Shown: piece after piece, positions 12,787-15,802 of the stretch
How the letters are laid out: each line of letters begins with the position of its first letter
Numbering within the stretch: position 1 is the first letter of the stretch
Origin: an uncultured Polymorphobacter sp.
GTDB lineage: Bacteria; Pseudomonadota; Alphaproteobacteria; Sphingomonadales; Sphingomonadaceae
Direction: 5' to 3'
Assembly: GCA_937894055.1 (NCBI GenBank)
Contig: CALDHQ010000114.1
Coordinates: 1 to 15,802 of the forward strand
Length of the DNA: 15,802 nucleotides
Program-made: the position numbers and the translations under genes
The notes under the pieces: model-generated
Databases searched by the model: none
Told to the model about the DNA's origin: nothing
The model's input: only the letters and a program-made list of their open reading frames with translations

Positions 12787-14379
12787 TTAGTGCCGGAAAT
12801 GCCGCTCGCCGGTGAAGATCATCGCCAGCCCGCGCTCGTCGGCCGCGGCAATGACTTCGGCGTCGCGGATCGAGCCACCGGGCTGGATGATGGCGGTGGC
12901 GCCGGCGTCGGCTGCGGCAATCAGCCCGTCGGCGAACGGGAAGAACGCATCCGACGCGACGGCGCTGCCGATGGTGGCGACTTGCGCCCAGCCGGCGGTT
13001 TCGGCGGCGTCGCGGGCCTTCCAAGCGGCTATGCGCGCTGAATCGAGCCGGCTCATCTGCCCGGCACCGATGCCCGCCGTCGCGCCGCCCTTGGCATAGA
13101 CGATGGCGTTCGACTTGGTGTGCTTGGCGACCAGCCACGCGAACAGCATGTCGGCTTCTTCCTGCGGCGTCGGCGCGCGCTTGGTGACGATCTTGCGGCC
13201 TTCGGGGATGCCGGTGTTGTCGCGCGTTTGCACCAGATAGCCGCCGGTGATGGTCTTGACGGTCAGCCCGCCACGCCCGGCGTTGGGCAGGTCGCCGGTC
13301 AGCAGCAGCCGCAGGTTCTTCTTCGATGCGAACACCGCCTTCGCCGCATCGTCGGCGGACGGCGCCACCACGACTTCGGTGAAGATTGCCGTCATCGCCA
13401 GCGCCGCCGCTTCGTCGAGCGGACGGTTGACCGCGATGATGCCGCCGAACGCCGACACCGGATCGCACGCCAGCGCCTTGGCATAGGCTTCGGCGAGCGT
13501 CGCGCCTTGCGCCACGCCGCACGGATTGGCGTGCTTGATGATGGCGACGGTCGGCGGGCCATCGGCAAATTCCGCAATCAGGTCGAGCGCGCCGTCGGCG
13601 TCGTTGAGGTTGTTGTAGCTCAGCTCCTTGCCCTGCACCTGGGTCGCCTGGCCGATGCCGCGGCCGTGCGGGCCGGCGGGCAGGTAGAACGCCGCCTGCT
13701 GGTGCGGGTTCTCGCCGTAGCGCAGCACGTCGCCGCGCTGCGCGATGATCGGCAGCGTTTCGGGGAACATCTGGCCCTGGTCGGCAAAGGCGAACCAGCT
13801 GGCGATCATCGAATCGTAGGTCGCGGTCGCGGCGAACGCCTTGGCGGCGAGGCGCTTGCGCGTCTCCAGCCGCGTCGCGCCGTCATTGGCATCGAGCTCG
13901 GCGATGATCGCCGGATAGTCGGCGGGGTCGGTGACGATGGCGACAAAGCCGTGGTTCTTGGCGGCCGAGCGCACCATCGACGGACCGCCGATGTCGATGT
14001 TTTCGATGATGTCGGGGCGGTCGGCGCCGCGCGCCACCGTCGCCGCGAACGGATACAGATTGACCACCACCAGGTCGATCGGCGCAATGCCATGCTCGGT
14101 CATCGATGCGACATGGCCGGCGTCATCGCGCAGTGCCAGCAGCCCGCCATGGATCGTCGGGTGCAGCGTCTTGACGCGGCCGTCCATCATTTCGGGGAAG
14201 CCGGTGTGGTCGGACACGTCGGTCACGTCCAGCCCGGCATCGCGCAGCGCCTTGGCGGTGCCGCCCGTCGACAGCAGCGCGACGCCGCGCTTGGCGAGCG
14301 CCTGGCCGAGCTCGATCAGCCCGGTCTTGTCGGATACCGACAGCAGCGCGCGGGTGATCTTGACGTGGTCGGTATTCAT
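12787..14379 (-). CDS. purH: Bifunctional AICAR transformylase / IMP cyclohydrolase
   Basis: The protein has 530 residues (E. coli 529). It performs the last two steps of purine synthesis: AICAR plus 10-formyl-THF to FAICAR, then ring closure to IMP. The N-terminal cyclohydrolase (about 8-200, MGS-like fold) has [33 protein letters not shown] and [16 protein letters not shown]. The C-terminal transformylase (about 205-530) has [13 protein letters not shown], the catalytic K282-H283 in [30 protein letters not shown] and the usual end FTGERHFRH. The start at 14379 matches the family N-terminus; AGGAAA lies about 10 bases upstream, a little far. An in-frame ORF extension further upstream lacks family similarity. 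It is divergent from the GST gene, with a 112-bp shared upstream region in which I see no clear regulatory site. Confidence 0.97.
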   Translation of the reverse strand: MNTDHVKITRALLSVSDKTGLIELGQALAKRGVALLSTGGTAKALRDAGLDVTDVSDHTGFPEMMDGRVKTLHPTIHGGLLALRDDAGHVASMTEHGIAPIDLVVVNLYPFAATVARGADRPDIIENIDIGGPSMVRSAAKNHGFVAIVTDPADYPAIIAELDANDGATRLETRKRLAAKAFAATATYDSMIASWFAFADQGQMFPETLPIIAQRGDVLRYGENPHQQAAFYLPAGPHGRGIGQATQVQGKELSYNNLNDADGALDLIAEFADGPPTVAIIKHANPCGVAQGATLAEAYAKALACDPVSAFGGIIAVNRPLDEAAALAMTAIFTEVVVAPSADDAAKAVFASKKNLRLLLTGDLPNAGRGGLTVKTITGGYLVQTRDNTGIPEGRKIVTKRAPTPQEEADMLFAWLVAKHTKSNAIVYAKGGATAGIGAGQMSRLDSARIAAWKARDAAETAGWAQVATIGSAVASDAFFPFADGLIAAADAGATAIIQPGGSIRDAEVIAAADERGLAMIFTGERHFRH

Positions 14380-14459
14380 GGGCGGGGATTTCCTGCGGAC
14401 TGCGGGTGACGCGCGCCTCCTAGCGCATGTCGCGGCTCGATTGAAGCGCGCAGATGCGG

Positions 14460-14465
14460 CATAAT
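14460..14465 (+). promoter_or_regulatory. Possible -10 element of the GST gene
   Basis: CATAAT matches five of six bases of the sigma70 -10 consensus and would start transcription about 20 bases before the ATG at 14492. No convincing -35 box lies 16 to 18 bases upstream, so this is tentative. Confidence 0.3.
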
Positions 14466-14491
14466 CGCATGGCAGGGGGAGGCAAAGGCGC

Positions 14492-15127
14492 ATGACCGGA
14501 CTGGTGCTCACGACTTATGATTGGGTTCCCGAAATGCCACGGGGTCTTGTCCGCGACCTGCGCGTGCGCTGGGCGCTCGAGGAGGCCGGGCTGCCGTACC
14601 GCGTCGCCAGCGTGCCGTTCCAGCACCGCGACGCCGACCATTTCGCGCACCAGCCGTTCGGCCAGGTGCCGTGGCTGACCGACGGCGAGCTGTCGATTTT
14701 CGAAAGCGGCGCGATCCTGCTGCATCTGGGCGAGCGCAGCACGGCGCTGCTGCCTGACGACCCTGTTGCGCGCAGCACCGCGATCCAATGGTTGTTCGCG
14801 GCGCTCAATTCGGTCGAAATGGCGAGCCTGCCGTGGTGGCTGCTGCGGCCCGCCGACGGCACTCCGTCGCCGGCGTGGGAGCGCTTCGACGCGTTCCTCG
14901 AAGCGCGGCTGGGCCACCTCGAACCGGTTCTGGCGGCGCGCGAATGGCTGGCGGGCGACTTTTCGGTGGCCGATATAATGATGGCCGACGTGCTGCGCCT
15001 GGTCGACCGCTTCGACCGGCTGGCATCGCATCCCGCCGCGCGCGCCTATGTCACCCGCGCCACCGCCCGCCCGGCGTTCGCCAAGGCGCACGCCGACCAG
15101 CTGGCGCATTTCGCCGCAGCCGATTGA
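14492..15127 (+). CDS. Glutathione S-transferase family protein
   Basis: The protein has 211 residues. The start at 14492 follows a purine-rich GGGGGAGGCAAAGG stretch. The thioredoxin-like N-terminal domain (about 1-80) has [18 protein letters not shown], the cis-proline in GQVPWLTDG (V59-P60) and the glutathione gamma-glutamyl-binding pair E71-S72 in [13 protein letters not shown]. The helical C-terminal domain (about 90-211) has the N-capping box [17 protein letters not shown] with D161. The first strand lacks an obvious catalytic Ser or Cys at the usual place ([12 protein letters not shown]), so the class and chemistry are unclear. It may conjugate glutathione or act as a binding or reductase-type GST. 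It is followed after 32 bp by the DUF1428 gene, likely in the same transcript. Confidence 0.9.
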   Translation: MTGLVLTTYDWVPEMPRGLVRDLRVRWALEEAGLPYRVASVPFQHRDADHFAHQPFGQVPWLTDGELSIFESGAILLHLGERSTALLPDDPVARSTAIQWLFAALNSVEMASLPWWLLRPADGTPSPAWERFDAFLEARLGHLEPVLAAREWLAGDFSVADIMMADVLRLVDRFDRLASHPAARAYVTRATARPAFAKAHADQLAHFAAAD

Positions 15128-15159
15128 GCGACCCGGACCGCACCAAGGGAGGCAGCACC

Positions 15160-15516
15160 ATGTATGTCGCAGGCATGATCATTCCCGTTCCGGCCGACAG
15201 GCAGGACGCCTATCGCGCCTGGGCCGAAAACAGCGCGCGGGTGTTCAAGGCCTATGGTTGCGTGGAAATCGTCGAATCATGGGAAGACTTCGTCCCCGAT
15301 GGCAAGCACACCGACTTCCGCCGCGCTGTCGCTGCCAAGCCGGGTGAAAAGATCGTCTTCGTCTGGCAAATATGGCCCGACAAGGCGAGCCTAGACGCCG
15401 CCGAAACGCGGATGCATGCCGATGGCGTGCTCGACGACTTCGACGAGATTCCGTTCGATGCCAGCCGGCTGATTGCCGGTTGCTTCACCCCGCTTGCCGT
15501 TATGGGGCGCGACTGA
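15160..15516 (+). CDS. DUF1428-family protein (YbaA-like)
   Basis: The protein has 118 residues, a normal length for the family. The start at 15160 has AAGGGAGG about seven bases upstream. It shows the DUF1428 pattern: N-terminal MYVAGMIIPVPADRQDAYRAWAE seen in parts at 1-23, AYGCVEIVESWEDFVPDGK (31-49), DFRRAVAAKPGEKIVFVWQIWPDK in parts at 52-75, then RMHADGVLDDF and PFDASRLIAGCFTPL at the end. The fold is a ferredoxin-like alpha-beta barrel dimer; the biochemical role of the family is not established. It lies 32 bp after the GST gene and is probably co-transcribed with it. Confidence 0.93.
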   Translation: MYVAGMIIPVPADRQDAYRAWAENSARVFKAYGCVEIVESWEDFVPDGKHTDFRRAVAAKPGEKIVFVWQIWPDKASLDAAETRMHADGVLDDFDEIPFDASRLIAGCFTPLAVMGRD

Positions 15517-15690
15517 CGCGACCGTGTCCCCGGTCAAAGTGCAAAAGCGCCGCTCATGCGGCACGCGAAGTCGAGCGACCAGCCCGGGCCTGCTACATCG
15601 CCCCCTGATCCCCGCCCGGCACGGGAGGGCGACTCGCACCAGCGAGCGGGGAGAGGGGGTTCGACGCCGGTTGTCGGGCGCGCCGCGCAT
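15517..15690. other. Intergenic stretch after the DUF1428 gene
   Basis: I see no gene here. It contains a small hairpin GCCGC-TCAT-GCGGC (15549-15562) with no T tract and the single family A repeat at 15623-15661. Together with the promoter region it forms about 286 bp without a supported gene at the window's end. Confidence 0.5.
15623..15661. repeat. Single diverged copy of repeat family A
   Basis: It shares GGAGGGCGACTCG, then CGAGCGGGG and a GGGGGTT end, with the left half of the palindrome at 215-365. Its inner hairpin is CTCGC-ACCA-GCGAG, shorter than and different from those at 240-259 and 323-340, but in the same place. There is no inverted partner within the window. Confidence 0.7.
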
Positions 15691-15719
15691 TTGACAAATA
15701 TCGCCAGATAGGTTATGTT
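15691..15719 (+). promoter_or_regulatory. Sigma70-like promoter for a gene beyond the window
   Basis: The -35 TTGACA (15691-15696) is a consensus match. It is followed after 17 bases by TATGTT (15714-15719), so transcription would start near 15726. The surrounding DNA is markedly more AT-rich than the rest of the window. This is the strongest promoter-like sequence I see here. The gene it drives lies past 15802. Confidence 0.65.
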
Positions 15720-15726
15720 CTGGCGA
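15701..15726. promoter_or_regulatory. Candidate repressor operator overlapping the promoter
   Basis: TCGCCAGA (15701-15708) and TCTGGCGA (15719-15726) form a perfect 8-bp inverted repeat with a 10-bp spacer, placed over the -10 region and the start point. Centre-to-centre spacing is 18 bp, compatible with a dimeric regulator on one DNA face. TCGCCAG recurs at 15754-15760. The regulator is unknown. Confidence 0.5.
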
Positions 15727-15802
15727 CTTAACCCTCTAGAGGCGCAGATATTTTCGCCAGCCGCTGTAAACTTCGTGAAACGTCGATTCTTCGTACAGAT
15801 TG

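Noticed and set aside
13120..14409. Long plus-strand open frame of over 400 codons
   Set aside because: It is the antisense of purH, rich in R, G, H and Q as expected from complementing high-GC codons, with no family resemblance.
15549..15562. GCCGC-TCAT-GCGGC hairpin as an intrinsic terminator
   Set aside because: The stem is only five base pairs and no T-rich tract follows on either strand.
15775..15802. GTG start of a further gene reading KRRFFVQI off the window
   Set aside because: There is no ribosome site and only nine codons are visible, so it cannot be told from chance, although it lies downstream of the strong promoter.

Overview
The window is high-GC DNA whose proteins and codon usage suggest an alphaproteobacterium, most likely a sphingomonad (order Sphingomonadales). 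That assignment rests on protein style, dense packing and GC-rich palindromic repeats; there is no rRNA or other decisive marker. No mobile element, CRISPR array, tRNA or rRNA was seen.

Layout. (1) 1-207: C-terminal end of a metallo-beta-lactamase-fold hydrolase. (2) 208-414: a large inverted repeat. (3) 415-5889: polA; a secreted MliC-YbaY two-domain protein; a convergent exported RidA-like protein; a divergent secreted protein of unknown function; and an enoyl-CoA hydratase/isomerase on the minus strand. (4) 5890-6068: a perfect 28-bp inverted repeat. (5) 6069-10077: the most interesting block. On the minus strand lie an adrenodoxin-type [2Fe-2S] ferredoxin, an uncharacterised ferritin-like diiron oxygenase and a PAS-only sensor. 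Divergent from these, on the plus strand, lie an FNR-type [4Fe-4S] regulator and a flavin reductase. A perfect FNR box sits in the divergent promoter. (6) 10090-11535: an MOP-family flippase, probably co-transcribed with the flavin reductase. (7) 11532-12641: an unknown one-TM protein and a DUF2721 membrane protein (minus). (8) 12642-12786: a hairpin repeat pair. (9) 12787-14379: purH (minus), divergent from a GST-family gene and a DUF1428 gene (14492-15516). (10) 15517-15802: a diverged half copy of the first repeat and a strong sigma70-like promoter overlapped by an inverted-repeat operator, reading off the window.

How it works together. polA and purH are housekeeping genes. The coherent accessory system is the block around 8.7 kb. 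The FNR-like protein carries four cysteines and the E..SR recognition helix expected to bind TTGAT-N4-ATCAA. Exactly that site lies between the divergent genes. It is centred 41.5 bp from the start predicted by a -10-like TACACT in front of the ferredoxin gene, the class II activator geometry. This predicts low-oxygen induction of a ferredoxin-fed diiron oxygenase, with a flavin reductase made from the other side. The oxygenase substrate is unknown.

Three palindromic repeat families occupy many of the gaps. In two of them the stem sequences differ between copies while pairing is kept, which points to selection or copying of structure.
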